DNA of 9,899 nucleotides, from the NCBI GenBank assembly GCA_028287725.1, contig JAQBPC010000271.1, forward strand, positions 1-9,899. The letters are read 5' to 3'. This document shows, in pieces, positions 1-6,605 of the stretch. Within the stretch, counting starts at the first letter, position 1; each line of letters starts with the position of its first letter. The translations under genes and the position numbers were made by a program. The notes beneath the pieces are model-generated. The model saw only the letters and a program-made list of their open reading frames with translations. It ran no database searches and was not told the origin of the DNA. Origin of the DNA: Chloroflexota bacterium (GTDB lineage: Bacteria > Chloroflexota > UBA5177 > JANWHV01).

Positions 1-702
1 CCATCGGCTGTCGTAATCGCGTAGCGCCACCACGTCGCCGAGGCGCAGCCGGTCTAGGCCGTGCTGGCGGACGGACTCCTCGTGATCTGTTTGAATGCAA
101 ACGGCGCCGCTTTCGCTGAGCAGGCCCAGGCCGGCGCCTAGCAGCAGGGCTGGCACCTCAGCCGCAACCGGCACGCGTAGGGTATCGCCGGCCTCCTGCG
201 TCTCGAGCGCGTCGAGCAAGCGGGGCGAAAGGCTCTTGAGCTGAATATCTGGAAAGCTGTTCAACGTTAGTCCGCGTCCGTGGGCGCGAACCAGCACGCG
301 GTCCTCGATTGCCATTTTCACGAGAGTCTCTCGGGGGAAATCGACGATGACGTGATCGGCGAATCGCCCGCTCTTCCCGGTCACGATCCCTTTCGCGCCT
401 GCCGCCCGGCCGGTAACGACCACGGCCTCGTTGCCGATGCAAGCGAGCACGTTCAGGGCATGATTCGGCCCTTCTTGCGGGTGCTGTATGCTGGCCCCGG
501 GCTGCACCATGTCCGCCAGCCAATTGAACGCGCTGTCCCCAACGCGCACGTTGTAGACAATGCCACCGGGACCCGGCAGCAAGTCGGGCAGACCGTCGGC
601 GCCGATGAGATAGGGTGACGCCGGCAAGTTCGGGTAGTGTGGCGACGATACATTTCCCTGGACGGCGACGGTCAGCACCTGGGATCGATTATCACTTGGC
701 AT
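1..702 (-). CDS. DUF4438 family protein, divergent paralogue (partial, C-terminus outside window)
   Basis: The frame stays open for 234 codons from an ATG at 702 to the window edge, so the C-terminus is missing. AAAAGGAG at 711-718 lies 8 bases upstream of the ATG and supports this start. The protein aligns along its whole visible length with the neighbouring DUF4438 protein (747-1652). Shared blocks include NVRVGDSAF (51-59), the P-G-A-S-I stretch (68-72), HALNVLACIGNEA (81-93), VTGK (107-110), a VDF block (120-122), and HGLDRLRLGDVVAL (214-227). I know the family only as one of unknown function, so no reaction is proposed. Two histidines kept in the neighbour are replaced here: ADH becomes ADM (residues 63-65), and DQDHSW becomes DYDSRW (229-234). 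It is probably the last or near-last gene of the six-gene operon. It may be a regulatory or structural partner of its paralogue, or may have a different substrate. Confidence 0.82.
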   Translation of the reverse strand, partial: MPSDNRSQVLTVAVQGNVSSPHYPNLPASPYLIGADGLPDLLPGPGGIVYNVRVGDSAFNWLADMVQPGASIQHPQEGPNHALNVLACIGNEAVVVTGRAAGAKGIVTGKSGRFADHVIVDFPRETLVKMAIEDRVLVRAHGRGLTLNSFPDIQLKSLSPRLLDALETQEAGDTLRVPVAAEVPALLLGAGLGLLSESGAVCIQTDHEESVRQHGLDRLRLGDVVALRDYDSRW

Positions 703-746
703 GCAAGCTACTCCTTTTCCGGCTCGGCAGCGGCTGGCGGCGTACG

Positions 747-1652
747 TTAGCCGTAAATGGCATATGAGCTTCGCGGCAGTGGGGCCGCCACGTCCGACCG
801 GTCGCGGATGCCCAGGCGCCAGGCAATATTCGCCTCCGGATCGATGGTTGGCACAATATCCGGACCCCTGCTGGTCAGCAGATCGAGCACGCCCGGGCCA
901 TGCCCGGTCCAGGCGGAGTCTCCATGAATGATCAGGCCAATGGTCACGGCGCCGGCGTAATAACCCCGCCCCCAGCTGTGATCCTGATCGTGAACCGCGA
1001 CGATGTCGCCAAGGCGAAGCTTGTGGAGCCCGTAACGTTCCATCTCTTCACGATCGTTGGACATGAAGTCCTGGTCCACATAATCAGCCATCAATTCCGC
1101 GCCCGAGCCCATCAGGTGCGACGGAATCTCGGCCACAACCGGCACGGCAAGCTTGCCGTCCGACCGCGTAGACAGCTGGAGTGCGTCGAGAAGTGACGGA
1201 CTGCACTTGTGCAATCGCACCGATGGATGATCCAGCAGGCGCAGCCCGCTTCCCAGAGCGTGTATCTGGATCCGATCACCGATCGCCAGCAGATCAAGCA
1301 CGTCCGGCTCGAAGTCCACCAGGACATGCGCGTGCTCGCCGGTCACTCTACCGACCGAGCCGGTCGCGCTGCCCGAGGTTACGACAGCCTGGTTACCCAT
1401 GCATGCCAGGTAGTGCAGCGCGTGCTCCGGCCCATCGAGCTTATTTCGAATGGAGACACCCGGTTCAAGATGGTCGGCTTCCCAACCGAACGCGGGATCG
1501 CCGACACGAGTTGAGTAGCAGATCCCTGCCATGCCAAGGGTGACGGTCGATCTGCCTTCCGAGGTTGCCCGATATTGGTTGTACGTGCCTGTAGGCGCCC
1601 ATACCTCGCCGTACACCGAAACTTCTACCAGTTGTGCCGCGTTCGTTCTCAT
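747..1652 (-). CDS. DUF4438 family protein, complete
   Basis: This 301-residue protein has an ATG start at 1652 and the strong ribosome-binding sequence AGGGAAGGA (1657-1665 on the complementary strand) 4 bases upstream. It matches my memory of the DUF4438 family: a glycine-rich N-terminal part with RVGDPAFGWEADHLEPGVSI (49-68), the HALHYLACMGN block (78-87), VPVVAEIPSHLMGSG (170-184), and a C-terminal part with DQDHSWGRGYY (222-232), IGLIIHGDS (238-246), and TGHGPGV (249-255). DPEANIA (271-277) sits near the end. Conserved histidines H61, H225, H243 and H251 look like a metal or catalytic set, but that is inference, because the family's biochemistry is not known to me. No signal peptide or membrane segment is visible, so it should be cytosolic. 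It lies 16 bases after the hydroxyacid dehydrogenase gene and 44 bases before its divergent paralogue, so it is surely co-transcribed with both. Confidence 0.85.
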   Translation of the reverse strand: MRTNAAQLVEVSVYGEVWAPTGTYNQYRATSEGRSTVTLGMAGICYSTRVGDPAFGWEADHLEPGVSIRNKLDGPEHALHYLACMGNQAVVTSGSATGSVGRVTGEHAHVLVDFEPDVLDLLAIGDRIQIHALGSGLRLLDHPSVRLHKCSPSLLDALQLSTRSDGKLAVPVVAEIPSHLMGSGAELMADYVDQDFMSNDREEMERYGLHKLRLGDIVAVHDQDHSWGRGYYAGAVTIGLIIHGDSAWTGHGPGVLDLLTSRGPDIVPTIDPEANIAWRLGIRDRSDVAAPLPRSSYAIYG

Positions 1653-1668
1653 CGTGTCCTTCCCTCGA

Positions 1669-2682
1669 TCAGGCCAGCAGATGGAGCGGGGTTTCGCCGC
1701 GCGCCGCGCGTACGATGTTCTCCAGCACGTCGGTCATCTGTTTCAGACGTCCCCCGCCCGTACCTCCGCCGATGTGCGGCGTGAGGATGACATTATCCAG
1801 GGTCAGGAGCGGATTGTTGTAGGGAACCGGCTCTTCCACAAACACGTCAAGCCCTGCGCCGGCGATGCGGCGCCGACTGAGTGCGTCATACAGCGCGGCC
1901 TCGTCGACCAACCCGCCGCGCGCGATATTCACGAGATAGGCGGATGGCTTCATCAACGAGAGCTCTTGGGCCCCGATTATACGCTCGGTCTCCGCGGTGT
2001 GCGGCGCGCTGAGCAGGACGACATCGGATTCGCGCAGGATCGTCTCGCGGTCCGCCCATGCCACGCCAAAGCGCGCCTCGATTTCCGGCTGCAGGGCGGT
2101 GCGCTTGTTGTAGAGCACCCGCATGCCAAAGGCCCGCGCGCGCACCGAGACCTCCGTTCCGATCTCTCCGTAGCCGATGATGCCCAATGTCGTGCCGTAG
2201 AGCTCCAGCAGATGCGGGAGCTTCATCCACTGGAAAGCTATCTGCTGCTGGCTCGTGCGCACCGGCGTGAGGCCAAGCTCTCGGTAAGCGCCTGTCGCGG
2301 TGTCCTGATGCGCCTCAATGAGCTGTTTGGAGAGTGCCATCATTAAGGTCATTGCATGCTCGGCAACGGCGATGCAGCCGCGCAGCGGCATTACCGCGAC
2401 GCGCGTGCCGGCTTCTCGCGCGACGGTGAGATCGAGACCATCGTCGCGGCGGCCGTATTTCTGAATGAAGCGTAAGTTTGGCGCCTGAGCAAGAGTCGAC
2501 GAATCTATCGGCCGGTACTGCGTGAGGAGTGCATCGGCGTCCGCCAGTAGCGGACGCAGCTCCTCTTCCGCGCTGGTGGCCGGCGCGACGATGCGGAAGC
2601 CGCTCTCCGGCAGCAAGCCCTGTGCGAACTCGACCGTTTCCGGCGGCTGCGGATCGATCCATACGATGCGATACTCGGTCAC
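1669..2682 (-). CDS. D-isomer-specific 2-hydroxyacid dehydrogenase
   Basis: This 337-residue protein should interconvert a 2-oxo acid and a D-2-hydroxy acid with NAD(P)H; phosphoglycerate dehydrogenase, glyoxylate reductase and hydroxypyruvate reductase are relatives. The Rossmann loop is GYGEIG (170-175). The catalytic triad is visible as R255 (NIARGGLVDE), E284 (FVEEP) and H303 (LTPHIGGG). Length and domain order are normal, with no C-terminal ACT domain, so it is not a long-form serine-pathway SerA. The end of the second Rossmann strand reads VLYNKR (189-194). It lacks the aspartate of NAD-specific enzymes and has basic residues instead, as in NADP-using glyoxylate reductases, so NADPH use is likely but unproven. 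The start is GTG at 2682 with GAAGGAG about 7 bases upstream, inside the last codons of the aminotransferase gene; the gap between the genes is 4 bases. It may reduce the oxo-acid made by the aminotransferase, or glyoxylate. Confidence 0.9.
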   Translation of the reverse strand: MTEYRIVWIDPQPPETVEFAQGLLPESGFRIVAPATSAEEELRPLLADADALLTQYRPIDSSTLAQAPNLRFIQKYGRRDDGLDLTVAREAGTRVAVMPLRGCIAVAEHAMTLMMALSKQLIEAHQDTATGAYRELGLTPVRTSQQQIAFQWMKLPHLLELYGTTLGIIGYGEIGTEVSVRARAFGMRVLYNKRTALQPEIEARFGVAWADRETILRESDVVLLSAPHTAETERIIGAQELSLMKPSAYLVNIARGGLVDEAALYDALSRRRIAGAGLDVFVEEPVPYNNPLLTLDNVILTPHIGGGTGGGRLKQMTDVLENIVRAARGETPLHLLA

Positions 2683-2686
2683 GACA

Positions 2687-3880
2687 TCACTCCTTCATCG
2701 CCTTATCCGCTTCATTGCCAAGACAACGCTCCACCCGCCGCATCGCTTCGGCGAGCATGTCGTCGGGCTGGAGCAGGGTGATTCGCAGATACTGCACCCA
2801 CTGTTCGCCGAAGCCTGTCCCGGGAAAGATTAACACGTGCGCCTCCTGCAACAACTTGGCCGAGAGATCGATCGAGTCCATCCCTGTAGATGAGGTATTG
2901 GCAAATACATAGAAGGCGCCGCGCGGCTCGCCGTATGTGAAACCCAGGCGATCGAGGCACTCCAGCATCATCGTTCGCCGGCGCGTATAGATTTGCTGAA
3001 ACTCCGTCACCGCATCCTGCGGACCGCGCAGCGCGGCGAGTGCCGCCCACTGCGAGACAACCGGCGCACAGACGCTGCATAACGCTTTGCGGCGGCGTAA
3101 TTCCCGCATGAAGGTGCTCGGACCAGCCGCGTAACCGATACGCCATCCGGTCATGGCATAGGTTTTGGAAAATCCATTCAGGGTGATGGTGCGTTGGGCC
3201 ATGCCGGGTAGTGAGCCTATGCTCAGATGCTCCGCGCCGTCGTACAGGAATTTTTCATAGATCTCGTCCGAGATCACCAGGAGATCGTGACGAATGGCGA
3301 GGGCCGCTATGGCGCGTATGTGCGGCGGGGTAATCGTCCCCGCAGTGGGATTGCCTGGCGTTATAAGTAGGATCGCCTTTGTACGCGGCGTGATTCGTCG
3401 AGCCACCTCATCCGGATCCACGTCAAAGCCGTCGCGTTCGTGAGTCGGTACGGAAACCATCACGCCGCCGGCCATCTTAATGGCGACATCGTAGGAGGTG
3501 TAACGCGGATCCGGCACGATGATTTCATCGCCGGGCCCGAGGATCGTCTGCACGAGCAGGAAGAGCGCTTCTTGTCCGCCGCTGGTGACCACGACGCCAT
3601 CTTTCGGATCGACGGTTACGCCGTTGTCACGGGCAAGCTTCTCCGCGATTGCACGGCGTAATTCCGGCAAGCCCGCCGGGTCGCTGATTTCCGCGACTCC
3701 GCGGTCGATGGCCTCCTTCGCCGCCGCGACAATGTGCGTCGGCGTGGCAAGGTCGGGGTCGCCGCGGCCAAGCTCGATGACGTCCGGGATCCGGCGCGCC
3801 ATGTCCATCAGATCGTATCGACGGCGGGTGCCCTCGTCGCTTACCTTGCTCGCCTGCGCGGCGGAAATTGTGCTGGACAC
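2687..3880 (-). CDS. PLP-dependent aminotransferase, fold type I (class I/II), catalytically intact
   Basis: This 397-residue protein is an aspartate-aminotransferase-like enzyme that moves an amino group between an amino acid and a 2-oxo acid. The expected PLP residues are all present: SGGQEA phosphate-cup region (100-105), aromatic Y127 (PRYTSY), N177 in PGNPTAG, D205 and Y208 in SDEIYE, Schiff-base lysine K239 in GFSKTYAMTGWRIGY, R247, and the substrate carboxylate arginine R366 in YLRITL. No start ATG fits. The start is GTG at 3878-3880, because GGAGGT (3887-3892 on the complementary strand) lies exactly 6 bases upstream and the protein then aligns with family N-termini. The frame is open further upstream to 4162, but that part only overlaps the previous gene. 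The GTG shares one base with the TAG stop of the preceding aminotransferase-like gene (TAGTG), so the two are translationally coupled. The substrate is not determinable from sequence. Confidence 0.92.
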   Translation of the reverse strand: MSSTISAAQASKVSDEGTRRRYDLMDMARRIPDVIELGRGDPDLATPTHIVAAAKEAIDRGVAEISDPAGLPELRRAIAEKLARDNGVTVDPKDGVVVTSGGQEALFLLVQTILGPGDEIIVPDPRYTSYDVAIKMAGGVMVSVPTHERDGFDVDPDEVARRITPRTKAILLITPGNPTAGTITPPHIRAIAALAIRHDLLVISDEIYEKFLYDGAEHLSIGSLPGMAQRTITLNGFSKTYAMTGWRIGYAAGPSTFMRELRRRKALCSVCAPVVSQWAALAALRGPQDAVTEFQQIYTRRRTMMLECLDRLGFTYGEPRGAFYVFANTSSTGMDSIDLSAKLLQEAHVLIFPGTGFGEQWVQYLRITLLQPDDMLAEAMRRVERCLGNEADKAMKE

Positions 3881-5067
3881 TATGACACCTCCGTCATTCG
3901 GCTCGACCCGTATAGCGGCCCGAGCCTGCCGACGGCTTCGCGAATCACCGGCGCCGGATGTGTGAGCCCAAGGCGTAACCAGGATGCGGTTGAGGGGCAG
4001 TACACGGCGCCCGACCCCAGCACAACATTGCTGTGGCGCGCCACCCAGCGCGCGAGATCGGCGCCCGTTCGTTGCAGTGCCCGCGCGTCGACCAGCACGT
4101 CCAGCCCTGCTGCCGGACGGATATGTGGAATACCCGCCTCCGTCAAGGCGGCGACCGCGCACGACCGCCGTTCAGCCGCTACCTGTAGCGCTTCGGCCAC
4201 CGGCGCCTGCGAACCTTCGATCGCGGCAACCGCCGCATATTGTGAAACGGCGGGACTGCAGATGCTCAGCGCTTGCTTTAACTGCGTGATCGGGGCGAGA
4301 AGGCGGGCCGGGCCTGCCACGTAGCCGACCCGCCAGCCGTGCATGGCGTATGGATGCGAGAAGCCGTTGATGGTGACCGTGCGCTCGGCCATGCCTGGCA
4401 GTGAGGCGATACTGCGATGCACGGCGCCGTCGTACACGAACGGCTCAAGCGATTCGTCCGCAACCACGAGTAGATCGTGCGCGATGGCGAAGTCGGCGAT
4501 CCGCTGTAAGTTTGCCTCATCGACCACTGTTCCCGCCGGGCTTGCCGGCGAGGCAAACACCAGCATGCGGGTTCGCTTGGTGACGCGGCGCGCCAGTCCT
4601 GCGACATCCAGCGCAAAGCCGTGCGCAGGATCGCCGGGAACTGCGAATACTCTGCCATGAGCTTGGCGCGCAAGGGCGGCATAGGCGGGATTGGCAGGTT
4701 GGGGAATCAACACGTGATCTCCTGGATTCAACAGTACGTGCAGCGTGATGAATAGCGCCTCCTGTGAGCCGCAGGTGATCAGCACCTCTCCGTCAGGCTT
4801 GACCATGATGCCGTTGGCGTGGGCGAGTTTTGCCGCTACCGCCTGCCGGAGCGAGTCGAGCCCCGGCCTGGTCGTGTAATGCGTGGCCCCCTCGTCGAGC
4901 GCGCGCTTCGCGGCCTCACGAACATGTGCCGGCGTCGCCAGACCCAGATCGGCGCCTGAGAGGTCAATGCGCGAGAAGTCCGTATGCATAGGTTCCCCGA
5001 CGGGTATATGGCGGTCTGCCGGCGTGGCCATGATCAATATTTCTTCTCTCCCCGTCACCTGCGGCAT
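3880..5067 (-). CDS. Aminotransferase homologue lacking the PLP lysine (pseudoenzyme or atypical PLP enzyme)
   Basis: This 395-residue protein aligns end to end with the adjacent aminotransferase (2687-3880). Shared blocks include LATP (43-46), SQEALF (101-106), SLPGMAERT (222-230), NGFS (234-237), YAMHGWRVGY (240-249), and WLRLGL (363-368). The Schiff-base lysine is replaced: SKTYAM in the neighbour is SHPYAM here, with H238 encoded by CAT at 4354-4356. A lysine codon needs two base changes to become CAT, so one sequencing error cannot explain it. Other PLP-pocket residues are changed too: aromatic Y127 becomes N126, N177 becomes A175, and Y208 becomes L207. D204, R246 and R365 remain. The N-terminal helix region is shorter than in the neighbour. 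The frame is uninterrupted, so it is not a decaying pseudogene. An ATG at 5031 (residue 13) is an alternative start; neither start has an ideal ribosome-binding site. It may be a non-catalytic partner of the downstream enzyme, or may bind PLP or PMP non-covalently. Confidence 0.88.
   Translation of the reverse strand: MPQVTGREEILIMATPADRHIPVGEPMHTDFSRIDLSGADLGLATPAHVREAAKRALDEGATHYTTRPGLDSLRQAVAAKLAHANGIMVKPDGEVLITCGSQEALFITLHVLLNPGDHVLIPQPANPAYAALARQAHGRVFAVPGDPAHGFALDVAGLARRVTKRTRMLVFASPASPAGTVVDEANLQRIADFAIAHDLLVVADESLEPFVYDGAVHRSIASLPGMAERTVTINGFSHPYAMHGWRVGYVAGPARLLAPITQLKQALSICSPAVSQYAAVAAIEGSQAPVAEALQVAAERRSCAVAALTEAGIPHIRPAAGLDVLVDARALQRTGADLARWVARHSNVVLGSGAVYCPSTASWLRLGLTHPAPVIREAVGRLGPLYGSSRMTEVS
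3887..3892 (-). promoter_or_regulatory. Shine-Dalgarno GGAGGT deciding the aminotransferase GTG start
   Basis: The complementary strand reads GGAGGT GTCATA GTG. The perfect anti-16S match lies 6 bases from the GTG at 3878-3880, within the last codons of the upstream aminotransferase-like gene. It fixes the start of the downstream gene and rules out the much longer open frame beginning at 4162. Confidence 0.85.
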
Positions 5068-5085
5068 GTCGGTTGTTGTCAGGGC

Positions 5086-6138
5086 CTATAGCTCGGTGGT
5101 CAGGCTCAATTCCTTGCCCAACTCGCACAACTCTGTGAACCGCTCCTGCTCAATGGGCACTCCGTGTGCGCGGCGGTCCTGCTCGCGGAGATATTCCAGC
5201 TCGCCGGGCAGATAGATAGGCTCGCCTTCGACTTTCAGGGGCGAGGTGCGGATCTGCTGGATGAAGGTGTCCATGCGACTTTTGAACTCCGCCGTCGGCA
5301 AGAAACGAGAGGGATCGATGGCGATGAAGAGATGCCCTACGTTCAGGGCTTTGGGATTGGTGAAGGCGCTAAGTCCGAATCCCGAGCCGGTCAACACTCC
5401 GGTCAAGGCATCTAACACCACCGACATCGCATACCCCTTGGGGCCGCCAAGGGGAAACAAGGTCCCCTGCATCCCCACCGCGGGATCATCGGTCAGCTGC
5501 CCATCGGGAGCCAGCGCCCAGTCCCAGGGGATGCGGCGGCCCTCACGCAGATACCACTCAATCATGCCTTTCCCGGATGTGCTGTTCGCCATATCCAGCA
5601 CGACAGGCCATTCCTGACCGGCAGGCACGGCGACCGCCCAGGGATTGGTACCTACGATGGCCTTTGTGCCGCCCCAAGGGGCGATTTCCGGCGATGCGTT
5701 GCTGAAGGCGATACCTATGAAGTCGCGAGGGAGTGCGCGCATCGCATAATACGCGGCGATACCGAAGTGGGTGCTATGCCGGACGCCGACCGCGCCTATC
5801 CCCTGTGTAGCAGCCAGGTCCAGGGCAAGTGTCATGGCACGTGTGGACATCACGGCGCCGATTCCGTTGTGTGCGTCGGTGAGCGTGACTGCCTGGCCGG
5901 AGCTGACGATCTCCAGATCGACCCCGGGGAACATCTCGCCCCTCTTGATGCGTCCGTAATAGTCCGCCAGCCGCTGTACGCCCTGGCCTTGACCGGGGAG
6001 CGAGCGCAGCGCGCCTTGCAGCAGCACATCCGACCAGATTGCAATCTCCTCGGCGCTCAAACCCATGTGGCCGAGCGCTTCAAGGCAAAAGTGTTCAAGT
6101 CGCTCATATGGAACGAGGGTTGTCGGAACATCGCGCAC
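5086..6138 (-). CDS. LDH2/malate dehydrogenase-family NAD(P)-dependent oxidoreductase (ureidoglycolate/sulfolactate dehydrogenase-like)
   Basis: This 350-residue protein belongs to the family of ureidoglycolate dehydrogenase AllD, archaeal malate/sulfolactate dehydrogenase and plant-pathogen lactate dehydrogenases, which oxidise or reduce 2-hydroxy/2-oxo acids and related imines. Family marks are GIGAVGV followed by HSTHFGIAAYY (121-131, including H124), APWGGTKAIVGTNPWAVAVP (153-172), LDMANSTSGKG (181-191), IPWDWALAPDG (203-213), and PLGGPKGYAMSVVLDALTGVLTG (starting at 229). The usual serine-histidine-glycine motif before the VxRL stretch reads GQG here (50-52), so one commonly conserved histidine is a glutamine. 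The start is GTG at 6138, with AAAGGGG (6146-6152) 7 bases upstream. The frame extends to a GTG at 6183 without a ribosome-binding site. It heads the leftward operon, and the next gene begins 18 bases downstream. The exact substrate cannot be read; the allantoinase context makes a ureidoglycolate-like compound possible. Confidence 0.88.
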   Translation of the reverse strand: MRDVPTTLVPYERLEHFCLEALGHMGLSAEEIAIWSDVLLQGALRSLPGQGQGVQRLADYYGRIKRGEMFPGVDLEIVSSGQAVTLTDAHNGIGAVMSTRAMTLALDLAATQGIGAVGVRHSTHFGIAAYYAMRALPRDFIGIAFSNASPEIAPWGGTKAIVGTNPWAVAVPAGQEWPVVLDMANSTSGKGMIEWYLREGRRIPWDWALAPDGQLTDDPAVGMQGTLFPLGGPKGYAMSVVLDALTGVLTGSGFGLSAFTNPKALNVGHLFIAIDPSRFLPTAEFKSRMDTFIQQIRTSPLKVEGEPIYLPGELEYLREQDRRAHGVPIEQERFTELCELGKELSLTTEL

Positions 6139-6605
6139 CGCTGTACCCCTTTCGCGCGCCCTGCTCCCTGGTTCACAGGGCACAGTTGGGATGCGTCGAC
6201 GATGACGGCACTAGTAGTCTTACGTACGTCCATACCGCGATGCGTGGTCCTGGAGCAGCAAGACATCATTTACGCAATGCTGCGAACACCGAGGTCGACC
6301 CTGAGTATCGTAACCTGTAGGCAGTATCGGCCAGCGGCGGCCAATATTGTTGCGGGCATCATTGCCCATTTCGGGCACCTCAGCTTCGGCGCACCGCAAT
6401 AGATTGTGTACCAATGGTATACTATAACGCCAGAAGAGCGTCAAGACGCTTCGGGCCGAAAGCGCCATCAGCAGACGTGGCGAACGACGAATCGGGCATG
6501 CTGGGTTGAGCGTGCGCGCCTACCGAACATGCCGGCGCCCAATGCGAGCAGCGGGTATCGCGGCCCGCGAGAACACAGTCCAAATGCTGGAGATAATAAG
6601 CAAGT
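6139..6605. promoter_or_regulatory. Divergent intergenic region carrying the promoters of both arms
   Basis: This 467-base region lies between the divergent dehydrogenase operon and the regulator gene. Open frames in it have no family-like composition, so I read it as non-coding. It holds an FCD-regulator-type operator at 6406-6422, with TATACT (6418-6423) as a possible plus-strand -10 box overlapping it, though no good -35 box is seen. A perfect 6-bp hairpin, AGCGTC-AA-GACGCT, is at 6437-6450. Both leaders are long: about 270 bases to the left gene and 180 bases to the right gene. The remainder of the region shows nothing I can name. Confidence 0.6.
6406..6422. promoter_or_regulatory. Putative FCD/GntR operator, copy 1
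   Basis: The sequence is GTGTACCAATGGTATAC. It matches the element at 7343-7359 at 13 of 17 positions, all differences lying at position 3 and the central positions 7-9. It resembles the TGGTATAC-type operators known for FadR/VanR-subfamily GntR regulators, and such a regulator is encoded 184 bases to the right. It sits in the shared region between the divergent operons and overlaps a possible -10 box. The assignment rests on the repeat plus the context; no binding data are available. Confidence 0.6.

Noticed and set aside
1531..2346. Open frame of 271 codons on the plus strand
   Set aside because: It is antisense to the DUF4438 and hydroxyacid dehydrogenase genes, with an Arg/His/Ala-rich translation that shows no family motif; it is a GC-rich codon shadow.
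3881..4162. Upstream extension of the aminotransferase reading frame to an ATG at 4162
   Set aside because: It lies entirely over the preceding gene, has a low-complexity Arg/Gly/Ala-rich translation, and the GTG at 3880 has a perfect ribosome-binding site and matches family N-termini.
3880..5067. Lysine-less aminotransferase as a decaying pseudogene
   Set aside because: There is no frameshift or stop, the fold motifs are kept, and it is coupled to the active gene; residue losses are concentrated in the PLP pocket.
6139..6183. GTG start at 6183 for the LDH2-family gene
   Set aside because: No Shine-Dalgarno precedes it, whereas the GTG at 6138 has AAAGGGG 7 bases upstream and gives the usual protein length.
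5767..6402. Open frame of 211 codons on the plus strand reaching into the intergenic region
   Set aside because: Most of it is antisense to the LDH2-family gene, and its intergenic part has no recognisable domain or convincing ribosome-binding site.
6437..6450. Hairpin AGCGTC-AA-GACGCT as a transcription terminator
   Set aside because: The stem is short, the 2-base loop is sterically poor, no T-run follows, and it sits upstream of a gene rather than at an operon end.
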